Shown in pieces: positions 25,749 through 35,785 of a stretch of DNA of 64,000 bases (positions within the stretch are counted from its first letter, which is position 1; each line of letters opens with the position of its first letter). The translations under genes were made by a program, and so were the position numbers. This DNA comes from Clostridium sp. CAG:288. GTDB taxonomy: Bacteria > Bacillota_I > Bacilli_A > RFN20 > CAG-288. The stretch lies in NCBI GenBank assembly GCA_000437395.1, contig FR898166.1, positions 62,001-126,000 of the forward strand, written 5' to 3'. The notes beneath the pieces were generated by a model that saw nothing but the letters and a program-made list of their open reading frames with translations, ran no database searches and was not told the DNA's origin.

Positions 25749-28403
25749 ATGCTAAATAAATTCAAAAAAATATTGGCACTTCCAATCTTAGCTTGCATGC
25801 TTTTGACAGGTTGTAATAACAATAATTCAAACAACTCTTCGTCAAGTAGCTCGTCTACAAATAGCGGTGATAAGACTAACTACTATAACTCAGCTAATTT
25901 TGTTCAATCAGATAAGGAAGTTAATCAAACAAAATTGGTCACATATGATGGACCATCAATAATGACAACTTCGTCAAAAGTTGGCATTAGTGTTGAAGAT
26001 CAAGAGTTATTCGTATATGAAACAAGAGTAAATCATGGAAGAGTATTTACTTACGAATATTCGCAAGATACAGCTCCAATGGCTATATTTGATTTCCAAG
26101 GTAAGGTAAAGGTTGAAATAGAAGTAAAAGATGGTACATCAGTTACATCAGCTACTATATCACCACTCGTCTATGGTATTAAACCTGAAATTAAGGATAA
26201 TAAAATTTCCTTCGAGTTAGAATATCCAGATAACTACACAATAGAATATAACGATGATTATAAAACAGCAGTACATTTATTTGCTAATCCACTTGAAGAA
26301 GATCCAATAACAGAAGAAATGGCTAAAAACGATCCAAATATTATTTACTTTGGACCAGGTGTCTATAAGCCAGATGGTATCCCAGTTAAGAGTGGACAAA
26401 CAGTATATATTGCAGGTGGAGCTGTCATATATGGGCAAATGATTCCAACTGAGCTTAAAAACATTACGATCAGAGGACGTGGAATTATTTCTGGAGCTGT
26501 ATATGATCGTCAAACACAAAACCAATTATATATTCCAATGGAAATTAGAGATTGTTCCAATGTCAAATTAGAAGGCATAACAATTCTTGACCCAGCTGGA
26601 TGGACAGTTGCAGTTAAAAGTTCTGATCACGTAACTATCGATAATATTCACATTATTTCAGCACGTGCTAACTCAGACGGTATCTCAGTTCAATCTTCAT
26701 ATAACGTCACAGTTCAAAATTGTTTCGTAAGAACATGGGATGACTCATTAGTCGTTAAAAATGTCGATAGAGAAAGTACTCACGATATTTTATTTGATAA
26801 CAATACCGTTTGGACTGATTTAGCTCAATCTATGGAAGTTGGTTATGAAACATATGGACCAGAGATGGATAACATTACATTTAAAAATACAACAGTTGTC
26901 CATAACTTCCACAAGCCAGTAATCTCACTCCATAACTGCGATGATGCACATATCACTAACGTTCACTACGAAAACATCACAGTTGAAGATGGTCAAATGT
27001 TAGGCGATGTTCAAGATGATGGCGAAAATGATTTCTTCATTGACTTCACAATTGCTTATAACTCTGAATGGACAAAGTCAGAAGGTAAACGTGGTTCCGT
27101 TGAAAATGTTACAATCAAAAACGTCAATGTCTATAAGATGGCTTCAACAGTTGCTAGTAGAATGTTTGGTGAAGGTGAAGATAGTGCAATTAAAAACGTC
27201 ACTATTTCAAACGTCGTTATCGAAGGTAAAAAAGTTAATAACGATACTGACTTAAAATTATCAAAAGGCAACTATGTTACAAACGTTAAATATTCAAATG
27301 ATGCAGCTACAACAGGGGCAATAAAGACCTTACCTTATAAGATAGGTACATTAGCCAGTACTGTTGAAAAAACAAATCATCAAAATATTTCACAAGATGG
27401 TGTTATCGTTCCAGAAGATTATTACATCGATGGACTTTCTTACTTAGGATCAAAACAAGATCCAAAGAACTTTGTCGCTACTGCTTTAAATGGTGTCGGT
27501 GCAACAAATAACTCTACACCTGATCCAAGTAGAGGAGATTGGACAAAAGAAGGAAGTAGTCCAGCAAATGTCTTAGATGGCGATAAGAACACGACATGGG
27601 TAGCAAAAGATTGGACAGATGAAAAGAACGACTTTGTCGCTTTGAATATCAATATGGTCAATCTCACTCAAGTTGGTGTTATTAGATTATACGCCAAGAA
27701 TGGTAGTAATTTATATCAAACATTAAATTTCTCATTATTTGGTAGAAGAAATAAAACTGATGGTACACCAAATGATAAGTTCTTAAAAATTTTATCTGCT
27801 GATACTTATTCATTATCTCCAGGTAGTGGTAACGCAATAGATATTAACTTTACTGCAAACCAATATTACGAATTACAAATTAGATTCTATAAGACAGAAG
27901 GAATTACAGCTCCTGCCCAATTAGAAATATCTGAAATTGAATTCTATCCACCATCATTATCTTGGGGAAAGACAATCGCTGATCACTCTGAACATAACGA
28001 TGTCTATCCAGCTGATAAACTTGTTGATGGTGATACAACTGGTACAAGCTATTATGAATCTAAAGGTTTACCAGCTTATGTTGTCATCGATTTAGGAAAG
28101 GTTGAAAAGATTAAACTTATCGTATTAAATCTTCCACCAATGACTTCATGGCCAGAAAGAACTCAAAACGTTCAAATTTTAGTTTCAAATTCAAATGAGG
28201 CATATGATGTAAATAAAACACAATTTACAGAAATAGTCCCAGCAACTGATATGTTATTTGATCCTAAGACAAATGGTAATATGCAAGTAATTACCTTGGA
28301 TCAATCAGTTGAATGTCGTTATCTTAAAGTGGTTGTATCCTCTAACAACGCTGTTGGAAGTTATGGTGCTCAACTTTCCGAAATCAGTGTTTATGGGGAA
28401 TAA
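25749..28403 (+). CDS. Beta-helix glycoside hydrolase-like lipoprotein with two discoidin-type domains
   Basis: An 884-residue lipoprotein (LLTGC, Cys22; short Asn/Ser linker). Residues about 60-180 are a beta-sandwich like that of the preceding protein. Residues about 195-480 form the parallel beta-helix with clan GH-N acids in NSDG (D310) and WDD (D331, D332), and QSMEVGYET in place of the His-containing GH28 motif. Two C-terminal F5/8 type C (CBM32-like) domains follow (about 585-735 and 735-884, with LDGDKNTTWVA and LVDGDTTGTSYYE), likely sugar binding. AAGGAGGT precedes the ATG. It is co-transcribed with the next gene, 30 nt away. Confidence 0.75.
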   Translation: MLNKFKKILALPILACMLLTGCNNNNSNNSSSSSSSTNSGDKTNYYNSANFVQSDKEVNQTKLVTYDGPSIMTTSSKVGISVEDQELFVYETRVNHGRVFTYEYSQDTAPMAIFDFQGKVKVEIEVKDGTSVTSATISPLVYGIKPEIKDNKISFELEYPDNYTIEYNDDYKTAVHLFANPLEEDPITEEMAKNDPNIIYFGPGVYKPDGIPVKSGQTVYIAGGAVIYGQMIPTELKNITIRGRGIISGAVYDRQTQNQLYIPMEIRDCSNVKLEGITILDPAGWTVAVKSSDHVTIDNIHIISARANSDGISVQSSYNVTVQNCFVRTWDDSLVVKNVDRESTHDILFDNNTVWTDLAQSMEVGYETYGPEMDNITFKNTTVVHNFHKPVISLHNCDDAHITNVHYENITVEDGQMLGDVQDDGENDFFIDFTIAYNSEWTKSEGKRGSVENVTIKNVNVYKMASTVASRMFGEGEDSAIKNVTISNVVIEGKKVNNDTDLKLSKGNYVTNVKYSNDAATTGAIKTLPYKIGTLASTVEKTNHQNISQDGVIVPEDYYIDGLSYLGSKQDPKNFVATALNGVGATNNSTPDPSRGDWTKEGSSPANVLDGDKNTTWVAKDWTDEKNDFVALNINMVNLTQVGVIRLYAKNGSNLYQTLNFSLFGRRNKTDGTPNDKFLKILSADTYSLSPGSGNAIDINFTANQYYELQIRFYKTEGITAPAQLEISEIEFYPPSLSWGKTIADHSEHNDVYPADKLVDGDTTGTSYYESKGLPAYVVIDLGKVEKIKLIVLNLPPMTSWPERTQNVQILVSNSNEAYDVNKTQFTEIVPATDMLFDPKTNGNMQVITLDQSVECRYLKVVVSSNNAVGSYGAQLSEISVYGE

Positions 28404-28433
28404 ATAAAAAAATTAATAAAAGGAGAAAATTCT

Positions 28434-31016
28434 ATGAAAAAGAGTTTATTATTCGTTTCAATTTCGTTAGTAGCTTTATTAGGAATTACTAGTTGTAATA
28501 ACAACAGTAATGACTCATCATCTACATCACCTGTTAGCAGTAGCACAACTGTAACTAGCAGCAGCACAACAAATCCATCAAGTACAACAACACCTGCTTC
28601 ATCATCAAGCAGTACTACACCATCTGGATTTGAAGATGATACACCAAAACCAACTGAAGAAAATCTTCCAGAAGGCACAGTTGTAAGAGATTATAATCCG
28701 GCTTTCGATACAATGGTTGATGACTTCTCAGGTGAAACATCAACTGGAACATTATCTGATACAGGTGCAACATATCAATCCAAACCATATCTTAAAGTTG
28801 CATTACACTCTAAGTGGGATGAAGGAACAACTTCAGATTCTGAAAGAATGGTTCCAACAACTCCAGATAGAGCTATCTATAAGATGGCAACAGGAACATA
28901 CGATTTAGTCAGTATGGATGCTATTGGCTTTAGAGTTAGATTAGCAACAGGTAGTACTCCAATTGCTTTAAGTAACCTCATCTTTGGATGTAGAGGTGCT
29001 GATACAGTTCAAGTTTATCCAATTAACCTTGCTAACGCTGTCGATGCAGATAGCTCACCACTTGAAGAAATTGGATATGAATATAAAGATTTAATGATTT
29101 CTGTTAAGAACTCAGTCGATGATAACGTAATGTATGCAAACCCAGATGGCACTGCTTCATCATTACAAGTTACATCAACTATGTTAGGCTTCCACCTCTA
29201 TGCAACAGGTGACTTCAAAGGCGATATCGAAATCGAAGAAGTCTTTGCAATTAAAGGATCTACAAGAACAGTAATTGATAACTTTAATAGAGCAACAGTT
29301 GGTAATGGCTTAGAAAATGCTTATTGGGCAGGCTCAACAGGAACAATTGAAGGCAGAAGAGCTGTTATCAATGAAGGCGGTAGCTATAAAGTTTCTAAAG
29401 CTGATGCTACACCAGCTGCAAATGTCGCATTAAGCGTCAAGGGTGATTCAACAGGTTTAACAGTTACACCAGTTAAAGCTAATGGCGATGAAGGTACAGC
29501 AGTTGCATGGTCTGAATTAAAAGATTCAGAGGGTAAAGCTTTACCAACGATTCTTAAGAACACATATGCTTCATATGTAGTTGATATTGAAAAGAGTGGC
29601 TTAGGTTCTGATGTTGTCGGTGTTAAACTCTCATCAACAACAGAAGTATCTGTCAATAAAGTTTTCTTAACAGACTTAGTTGATGTTGTTGCTCAAGACT
29701 ACCCAGCAATTGAAAGAACAGGTGTCTTTGATAACTTCAACAGAACACAAAATTCATTCACAAGTGATTGGGATGCATCAGCCACTGATCCAATTGTTGT
29801 CAATGCTGGCTTAAATGGTTGTGTTTCCTATAATGGTGCTGAACTTATTTCAATCGGTAATGGTGCTTTAAAACTCGGTGCCACAGATGACTATATTAAC
29901 TTTGTCGAAGGTTCTAAGACTGGCGTTGAAGGCGCTAAATACTTAGTATTCCGCATGAAGACAGAAGGTACATTAGATAACTTCCGTATCATGGTTGATA
30001 ATATGAGTCAACCAGTCTACTTCAACGATTGGTATGCAGCTCCAGGCACACTTTCTAAAGATACACCATATGTCGATAGCACATCTGGCTATTCACTTTA
30101 TGTCATCGACTTAGAAGAATCTGGATTAGGATCAATGAAAGATCAAATTACATTCTTCTACACAGGTACAGCAGATTTATTCATTGATGAAGTCTTCTAT
30201 GCTAACGATATGAGCAGAGAAACTAAAGTAGTTTCTGCTAAACTTAATGAAGCTGATTTAGTTGCTGATTTCTCAACTGGTGACTATGTATATGTTGGCA
30301 ACTGCTATGTTGGAGATTCAGATATTGTTGCTGTTACATTAAAAGGTGATGGTGAAACAACATTAGAAGCAATCAGATTTGAACTTGGCGGTAAACAAGC
30401 TTGGTTTAAAGATGGTATTGTCGACGTCCATGGTGATTTGATCGATTATACAACAGCTTTATCAACAGAAGATGTTACATACTATATTCCATTACGTGCT
30501 AACGGTCTTGAAAAAGGCGATGGTACACTCCATATCCACGCAGGCGCTTATAATGGAATTAAAGGTTCATTAACAATCACTGCTTTAGGAACATATAACT
30601 ACGTTCCAAATACAAAAGTTGTTATGGCTGAAAATAAAGAAGTTTCTAATAATGCTTATAACTACATTTGTGGTAACGATGGTCACATTGCTGGTCCAAA
30701 GTATTTAACAATGGTTGTCACCGGTGATTTATCAACAATGCGTATCGAAGATGCTGCTGGTAATGAATGGTGGGCAAAAGATGGTAAGATTATCCTTGCT
30801 GATGGTTCAGTTTTAGATGCTTCAACTCCATTTGCTGAAGAAACAACAATTGTAATTGATTTAGTTGCTACTGGCTTATCCAATAACGTTCAAATTCACA
30901 TTCATAATGGTGGGGCTGTCGATACAACTGTAACTTATAAGAGCATCACTCTTACAGCTGATAACTTAAACTACTCTGAAATTATGAGTGCATTATTCCC
31001 AGCTGAAGTCGAATAA
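28434..31016 (+). CDS. Large surface lipoprotein with repeated carbohydrate-binding-like modules
   Basis: An 860-residue lipoprotein (GITSC, Cys21) with a Ser/Thr/Pro linker to about residue 62. The body has at least four related beta-rich modules of 150-190 residues. Two begin with the shared signature V-x-DNFNR (VIDNFNRA and VFDNFNRT), others with DFSG or DFST, and each contains a strand pair of the YLVFRMKTEG or YVVDIEKSGLGSD kind. This architecture resembles tandem carbohydrate-binding modules of glycan-degrading gut bacteria. No catalytic motif is seen. Codon use is richer in C-ending codons than in nearby genes, suggesting strong expression. A perfect terminator follows. Confidence 0.6.
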   Translation: MKKSLLFVSISLVALLGITSCNNNSNDSSSTSPVSSSTTVTSSSTTNPSSTTTPASSSSSTTPSGFEDDTPKPTEENLPEGTVVRDYNPAFDTMVDDFSGETSTGTLSDTGATYQSKPYLKVALHSKWDEGTTSDSERMVPTTPDRAIYKMATGTYDLVSMDAIGFRVRLATGSTPIALSNLIFGCRGADTVQVYPINLANAVDADSSPLEEIGYEYKDLMISVKNSVDDNVMYANPDGTASSLQVTSTMLGFHLYATGDFKGDIEIEEVFAIKGSTRTVIDNFNRATVGNGLENAYWAGSTGTIEGRRAVINEGGSYKVSKADATPAANVALSVKGDSTGLTVTPVKANGDEGTAVAWSELKDSEGKALPTILKNTYASYVVDIEKSGLGSDVVGVKLSSTTEVSVNKVFLTDLVDVVAQDYPAIERTGVFDNFNRTQNSFTSDWDASATDPIVVNAGLNGCVSYNGAELISIGNGALKLGATDDYINFVEGSKTGVEGAKYLVFRMKTEGTLDNFRIMVDNMSQPVYFNDWYAAPGTLSKDTPYVDSTSGYSLYVIDLEESGLGSMKDQITFFYTGTADLFIDEVFYANDMSRETKVVSAKLNEADLVADFSTGDYVYVGNCYVGDSDIVAVTLKGDGETTLEAIRFELGGKQAWFKDGIVDVHGDLIDYTTALSTEDVTYYIPLRANGLEKGDGTLHIHAGAYNGIKGSLTITALGTYNYVPNTKVVMAENKEVSNNAYNYICGNDGHIAGPKYLTMVVTGDLSTMRIEDAAGNEWWAKDGKIILADGSVLDASTPFAEETTIVIDLVATGLSNNVQIHIHNGGAVDTTVTYKSITLTADNLNYSEIMSALFPAEVE

Positions 31017-31036
31017 TATATAATTCATAGAAAAAC

Positions 31037-31067
31037 AAAAGCTAGCCTTTAACTCGGCTAGCTTTTT
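31037..31067 (+). terminator. Strong terminator ending the beta-helix/lipoprotein operon
   Basis: AAAAGCTAGCC (31037-31047) pairs with GGCTAGCTTTT (31056-31066) around an 8-nt loop, followed by T. Confidence 0.93.
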
Positions 31068-31106
31068 GCGTATATCTTTTTTAGTTTAATTATTGATATT
31101 TAAATA

Positions 31107-31682
31107 TTATGTTAAAAACTTCTTAATTACTTTGAATGGATTTCCAACTGCAACGCAATTTGCTTGTATAGACTTATTTACTACGCTTTCAGCTCCTATA
31201 ATTGAGTTTTTACCAAATTGTTACACCAGGTAAAATAATGGTCCCACCACCAATCCAAACGTTATCTTCTATAATAACTGGTTTGGCAAAAGTCCTAAAA
31301 TATGTAGGGCTTATTTCTTTCTAATTATCTATTAATCTTTCTTGAGGTAAAATCGGGTGTGAAGCGGTATATATTTGAATATTTGGTGCTATCATTACTT
31401 GATTTCCGATATGTATTTCAGCTTTATCTACAAAAGTATAGTTCATACCAATTATGACATTGTCCCCTATAAAAATGCTTTTGCCGTGGTCATAATAAAA
31501 AGTAACTTCAATACCGTCATTTTCACCTATTTTTCCTAATAACTTTTTTAAAATTAATGTCTTTTTTCTTCATTGCGATAGTCACAAAGATAATATTCTC
31601 TTGTTAGTTTTCGACAGGGAATGCTTAATTCGGTATTTGTTGGATCACCAGTTTCTAGAAAATCTTTTTCACAATATTCCAT
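31107..31682 (-). pseudogene. Degenerate maltose/galactoside O-acetyltransferase
   Basis: Read on the - strand from ATG 31682 (with GAGGAAA upstream), the fragments join to a hexapeptide-repeat acetyltransferase of the Maa/LacA type: TREYYLCDYRNEEK, then IFIGDNVIIGMNYTFVD, MIAPNIQIYTASHP, VWIGGGTIILPGVTI and a normal end (AVGNPFKVIKKFLT). Lesions are a frameshift near 31555-31565, an amber codon at 31321-31323, and a one-base insertion near 31211-31217. Its length, when repaired, is about 190 codons, typical for the family. The gene is dead unless these are sequencing errors. The remaining bases between 31683 and 31849 hold only A/T-rich leader sequence of the next gene. Confidence 0.85.
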
Positions 31683-31849
31683 AAATTTTTCCTCGTATAA
31701 ATCTTATTTTGAGTATACCATTTTAAATAGTTAATTCATAACTTTATCATATGTTATTACATGGAAAATAAATAATAACTTTTAGGCTTTATCAGCCTTA
31801 TTTATTTGCTTTTCTTTATGTACTCTATTAAAATAAATGTGGTGATTTT

Positions 31850-33070
31850 ATGCATAAACTTGTAATTGTTGACGATGAATATTTAGTTAGATTAGGGATT
31901 CGTGAAACCATTGATTGGGCAGCTAATGGAATTGAAGTAATTGGTGATGCATCCAATGGTAAACAAGGCTATGAAATGATTAAAGAACTAAATCCAGACT
32001 TAGTTATTACAGATATAAAAATGCCAATAATGAATGGTGTTGATTTAGTTAAAACTTTACACAAAGAAGGCTTTAATGGCGAAATAGTAGTTTTAAGTGG
32101 ATATAAAGATTTTGAGTATGCCAAAGAAACATTTGAAAATGGAATATTTTCATATGTTGTAAAGCCTATCGATAACGATGAATTATTAGAGGTTGTTTTA
32201 AGAGCTGTTGCTAAGCTTGAACAAAAGATTAAAGATAGAACTTTAACTTCAAAAGTTCAAACAGAATTACCAACACTTCAAAGCGAATTTATGAAAAAAC
32301 TTTTATCCAGTAATTCATTTGTAGGTTCTGATATTCCTAGCGAATTATCAAATCACGATATATCGCTTCCTACAAACGGAACTATGGCTTTAATATCTAT
32401 CGAAGAAATGTTTAAATCAAAGAAATCTGAACTGAATATTTATATCAATTTATTGAAAGAAGCACTAAGCAAAGAAAAAATAGCTTTTGTTGATTTTGAT
32501 TTTCAAGATTCAATAGTTATGTTTTTAAACTCTAACGATATTGAAAAAATATCCTTGATTTGCCGTGATACTTTTATTCCATTTGAGCAAAAGACTTTAA
32601 CAGCTCTCACCGTTGGTTTAACGTTATACTCTTCGTTGGAATACATTCAAAAAACATATGAATCATGTTTAAAACTTGTTCAATCAAAACTTTTATTCCA
32701 TTTAAATACTGTTGAGATGGAATTAGATGATCAAACATCATATAGACATCGACAAAGTATTTCTCAGTTCTATTCTATAATTGCCGAAAAATATTCTACG
32801 CAATTAACAGTAAGATCAGTTTCTGATGAAATGAATGTTTCTGAATCATATTTAATGCATCTATTAAAAGACAATTTAGGAAAAACTTTTAATGAGATAT
32901 TAACTGGCTATCGAATAGGAATAGCAAAGAGATTACTTTTAAGTGGAAAATATAGAATTAACGAGGTATCAGATAAAGTTGGATATATTGATGTTAAGTA
33001 TTTTTCACAAGTATTTAAAAAGATTGTCGGTGTGACTCCAAGTGATTATCAAGGGCACGATATAGGATGA
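31850..33070 (+). CDS. YesN-type response regulator (REC + AraC DNA-binding domain)
   Basis: A 406-residue regulator. The N-terminal receiver has the acidic pocket (VDDE at 7-10), the phospho-acceptor D55 (VITDIKMP) and the Lys of YVVKPID. A middle helical linker (about 130-300) is typical of YesN-like proteins. The C-terminal AraC-type double helix-turn-helix covers about 305-400 (VSESYLMHLLKD, VGYIDVKYFSQVFKK). It overlaps the sensor kinase gene by 4 nt. Such regulators usually activate nearby glycan-use genes; the direct repeats before 25749 and 35898 are candidate targets. Confidence 0.92.
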   Translation: MHKLVIVDDEYLVRLGIRETIDWAANGIEVIGDASNGKQGYEMIKELNPDLVITDIKMPIMNGVDLVKTLHKEGFNGEIVVLSGYKDFEYAKETFENGIFSYVVKPIDNDELLEVVLRAVAKLEQKIKDRTLTSKVQTELPTLQSEFMKKLLSSNSFVGSDIPSELSNHDISLPTNGTMALISIEEMFKSKKSELNIYINLLKEALSKEKIAFVDFDFQDSIVMFLNSNDIEKISLICRDTFIPFEQKTLTALTVGLTLYSSLEYIQKTYESCLKLVQSKLLFHLNTVEMELDDQTSYRHRQSISQFYSIIAEKYSTQLTVRSVSDEMNVSESYLMHLLKDNLGKTFNEILTGYRIGIAKRLLLSGKYRINEVSDKVGYIDVKYFSQVFKKIVGVTPSDYQGHDIG

Positions 33071-34773
33071 AAAAGAGTAAAAAATTCCATTTTAGGACAA
33101 AAATGCTAGCTTTTGTTTCAGCTTTTTTGGGTGCTCTTTTTTTAATTATTATTATTGCTGTTCAAGTAGTTTCAAGCGTTTATACAGATAACTATGTAAA
33201 ACATAATGTTTATGTGCAACAAAGCAATTTTGATCAATCAATAAACACTTTGTTAATTAATACAAATTTTAATTTAATTAAACTTTTTTCAAATGAAAAC
33301 ATTTCAGAGATTGATAAATCTAATGAAAGTAGTAAAAACGAAGTTTTAATAGCTCAATATACAGAATTAAGTTTGAGTGATGAGCTTTATGATGGGGTGT
33401 CGTTATACTACAATGATAGTCTTATTGCTGAAACAGAAAAGATGACTTATATAGAAAAAAAGCAAAGGGACTTAGTTATAAATTCGACAGAAAATTTAGT
33501 TTATATAGATACAGTAGAGCATAACGGAACAAATAATTTGATTTTTGGAAAGAAAATAAACGACAATTACCTAGGCTTTATACATGTTAAAGAACAAGTT
33601 GTTTTGGATTTTTTAAGTAATATTTTATCGTCTGGTTATTCGCTTTTAATTGCTAATGATAATCACATAGTTTCAGATCAAAAAAACGAATTGTCAGGAA
33701 GTTATTTATATGAATCAAACACTTTTAAAACTTCTAACGGTAGAAAATATTCAGTAAAGAAAATAAATGATGTGAAAAGCCTAATAATTGTTGAAGATAT
33801 GAATAATATCAATAGTTCTTTTGCACTTTCTTGGAAGGTAGCTTCGATCATTCCTTATTCAGAGCTATTTTATCTTTTAGATGTCTTTAGATATATTCTT
33901 ATAGCAACAGCTATTGTCATGTTATCGATTTCTATCGTCATTTCTATTAAAGCTTCCTCATCGGTAGCTAAACCAATAAAAAACTTAGCAGATAAAGTAG
34001 ATAATTTCAATCCAGAAAAACCAGAAGAATATGTATTAAAAAATGAAGTTAAAAAGGCTTCTACAAAAGATGAAATCTATATGCTTGAAGAATCGTACGA
34101 TGCTATGATCGAAAGAATATACGAATTGATGGAAAAAAACATCAAAGATATGGATGAAAAAAGAAGACTTGAATTAGACTCTTTGCAACAACAAATTAAT
34201 CCACATTTCTTATATAATACGTTAGATGCTATTGCCTGGATGGCTAAGATAAAAAAAGAGCCAGAAATAGAAAAACTAGTTATGTCATTAGCTAAATTTT
34301 TTAGAATTTCACTCCATCGTGGCGATACAATTATAACTGTCGGTGAAGAAATAGAACTTACCCAACATTATTTAGAAATTCAAGAAATTAGATTTCCAAA
34401 TAGATTTGACATTACTTACGATATAGATCCTAATGTAAAAAACTATAAAACTTTGAAATTATTACTTCAACCAGTTGTGGAAAACGCTATTAAATATGGC
34501 ATGCAAGAACAATCAGGAACGATTGTAATTTCAGTTAAAAAGATAGATGAAAACATTGTTTATAGTGTGAAAGATAACGGTGAAGGATTCGATGTGCCTA
34601 AAGATATGCTTTCTAGACCATATGGTACTATGCAAGAAAATAGAAGTGGATATGGACTATTTAATATCAACGAGCGCATAAGACTTGAGTATGGTGCTGG
34701 GTATGGATTAAAAATAGATTCGGAAAAAGGTAAGGGAACTACAGTATATATAACTATCCCGATTAAAAAGTAG
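33067..34773 (+). CDS. YesM-type sensor histidine kinase
   Basis: A 568-residue membrane kinase, cognate to the regulator just upstream (4-nt overlap). TM1 is at about 13-37, an extracytoplasmic Cache-like sensor at 38-268, TM2 at about 275-295, a HAMP-like linker to 365, and the HisKA_7TM-type phosphorylation block QQQINPHFLYNTLDA with H380. The ATPase domain has the N-box (QPVVENAIKYG), G1 (DNGEGFD) and G2 (GYGLFNINERI). All catalytic parts are present. Its external domain likely senses a sugar or a sugar-binding protein. Confidence 0.93.
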   Translation: MKKSKKFHFRTKMLAFVSAFLGALFLIIIIAVQVVSSVYTDNYVKHNVYVQQSNFDQSINTLLINTNFNLIKLFSNENISEIDKSNESSKNEVLIAQYTELSLSDELYDGVSLYYNDSLIAETEKMTYIEKKQRDLVINSTENLVYIDTVEHNGTNNLIFGKKINDNYLGFIHVKEQVVLDFLSNILSSGYSLLIANDNHIVSDQKNELSGSYLYESNTFKTSNGRKYSVKKINDVKSLIIVEDMNNINSSFALSWKVASIIPYSELFYLLDVFRYILIATAIVMLSISIVISIKASSSVAKPIKNLADKVDNFNPEKPEEYVLKNEVKKASTKDEIYMLEESYDAMIERIYELMEKNIKDMDEKRRLELDSLQQQINPHFLYNTLDAIAWMAKIKKEPEIEKLVMSLAKFFRISLHRGDTIITVGEEIELTQHYLEIQEIRFPNRFDITYDIDPNVKNYKTLKLLLQPVVENAIKYGMQEQSGTIVISVKKIDENIVYSVKDNGEGFDVPKDMLSRPYGTMQENRSGYGLFNINERIRLEYGAGYGLKIDSEKGKGTTVYITIPIKK

Positions 34774-35707
34774 GCAAATCTGAAATGTCTTCTTTCATGC
34801 TGGTTTTAAGTTTTATTAATTGAGTCTCTTTTCTTTTAGCAAATACGTTTGAAAGTAAAAGTAAGATAAAAATAATTAATATATCACTAGTTAAAATTCC
34901 AATTCCTGTTAATATAAGAGATTTTTCTATATTTATAGTTGGAACTGAAACAAATAAATAGAGAGGCAAAGAATCATTTTCTATAGTTGTTGCTATGGTA
35001 TAGTTTTTGCCTTTCTTTTTTATTTGCTCTGATTTAATAAATTCTAAGTGGTCATATTCGGTATTATAGTTAGCTAAAACTGTTCCGCTCTCACTGACAA
35101 TTACAGCTTTATAGTTATTAAAATATTGATAACTATCAAAATTGATGATTGTATCGTATATTGTGCTTGTATCAAAATCTATAATCAATAAAGAATTATT
35201 TTTGGTTTTAACTAAAAATGATAATTGCCCAAGTTCTGGTGAATAAGGAACGAACCCATGAGTATTTGGTAACCCTTGCGTTCTAATGGCGAATGATGAA
35301 ATTTGATTTGTATTGTAGAAATTAATAACTTCTGGATCTTTTATGACTTCCTCATAAGTTTTAACTTCGCCTAAGTTTGTAGAATTATAAATCATGCCAT
35401 TTTGATAAAAGTAAGCTCCGATAATCATCTCGTGTGAATTATAAATTTGATCGAGTTGCATCGCATATGATTCTGTATCGTAACTATTGACGTTATCAGC
35501 AAAAGAAAAAGCCTCAGAAGATAATAATTCTAATTGTAGTTTGATACGTTCAGCGCAAAGTTTTGTATTTGTTGAAAAGTTATTTCTAAAGTCGTTGCTA
35601 TATAAAAAGTATAATGAACTAATAAGTACTATAGATATCAAAATTAAAAATATAGTAGGAACGATAAATAACGATAAAAAAATCTTCTTTTTAAGCTTTT
35701 TAAACAT
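34763..35707 (-). CDS. Orphan Cache-like membrane sensor without kinase domain
   Basis: A 314-residue protein with one N-terminal membrane segment (about 9-32), an external domain of about 215 residues resembling a Cache sensor (YFYQNGMIYNSTNLG, VSESGTVLANYNTEYDH), a second membrane segment (about 265-290) and a cytoplasmic tail of only about 22 residues. It looks like the sensor half of a YesM-type kinase that has lost its HAMP and catalytic domains. The start at 35707 has AAAGGA; the longer frame from 35752 has none. Its 3' end overlaps the sensor-kinase gene by 11 nt tail to tail. It may be a truncated kinase or an accessory receptor. Confidence 0.6.
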   Translation of the reverse strand: MFKKLKKKIFLSLFIVPTIFLILISIVLISSLYFLYSNDFRNNFSTNTKLCAERIKLQLELLSSEAFSFADNVNSYDTESYAMQLDQIYNSHEMIIGAYFYQNGMIYNSTNLGEVKTYEEVIKDPEVINFYNTNQISSFAIRTQGLPNTHGFVPYSPELGQLSFLVKTKNNSLLIIDFDTSTIYDTIINFDSYQYFNNYKAVIVSESGTVLANYNTEYDHLEFIKSEQIKKKGKNYTIATTIENDSLPLYLFVSVPTINIEKSLILTGIGILTSDILIIFILLLLSNVFAKRKETQLIKLKTSMKEDISDLPTF

Positions 35708-35785
35708 GTTTATATCCTTTGATAAACAAATTATATCTAAATGTTTTAACAAATTAAATAATTTGCTTAATTAAGTTTTAAATAT

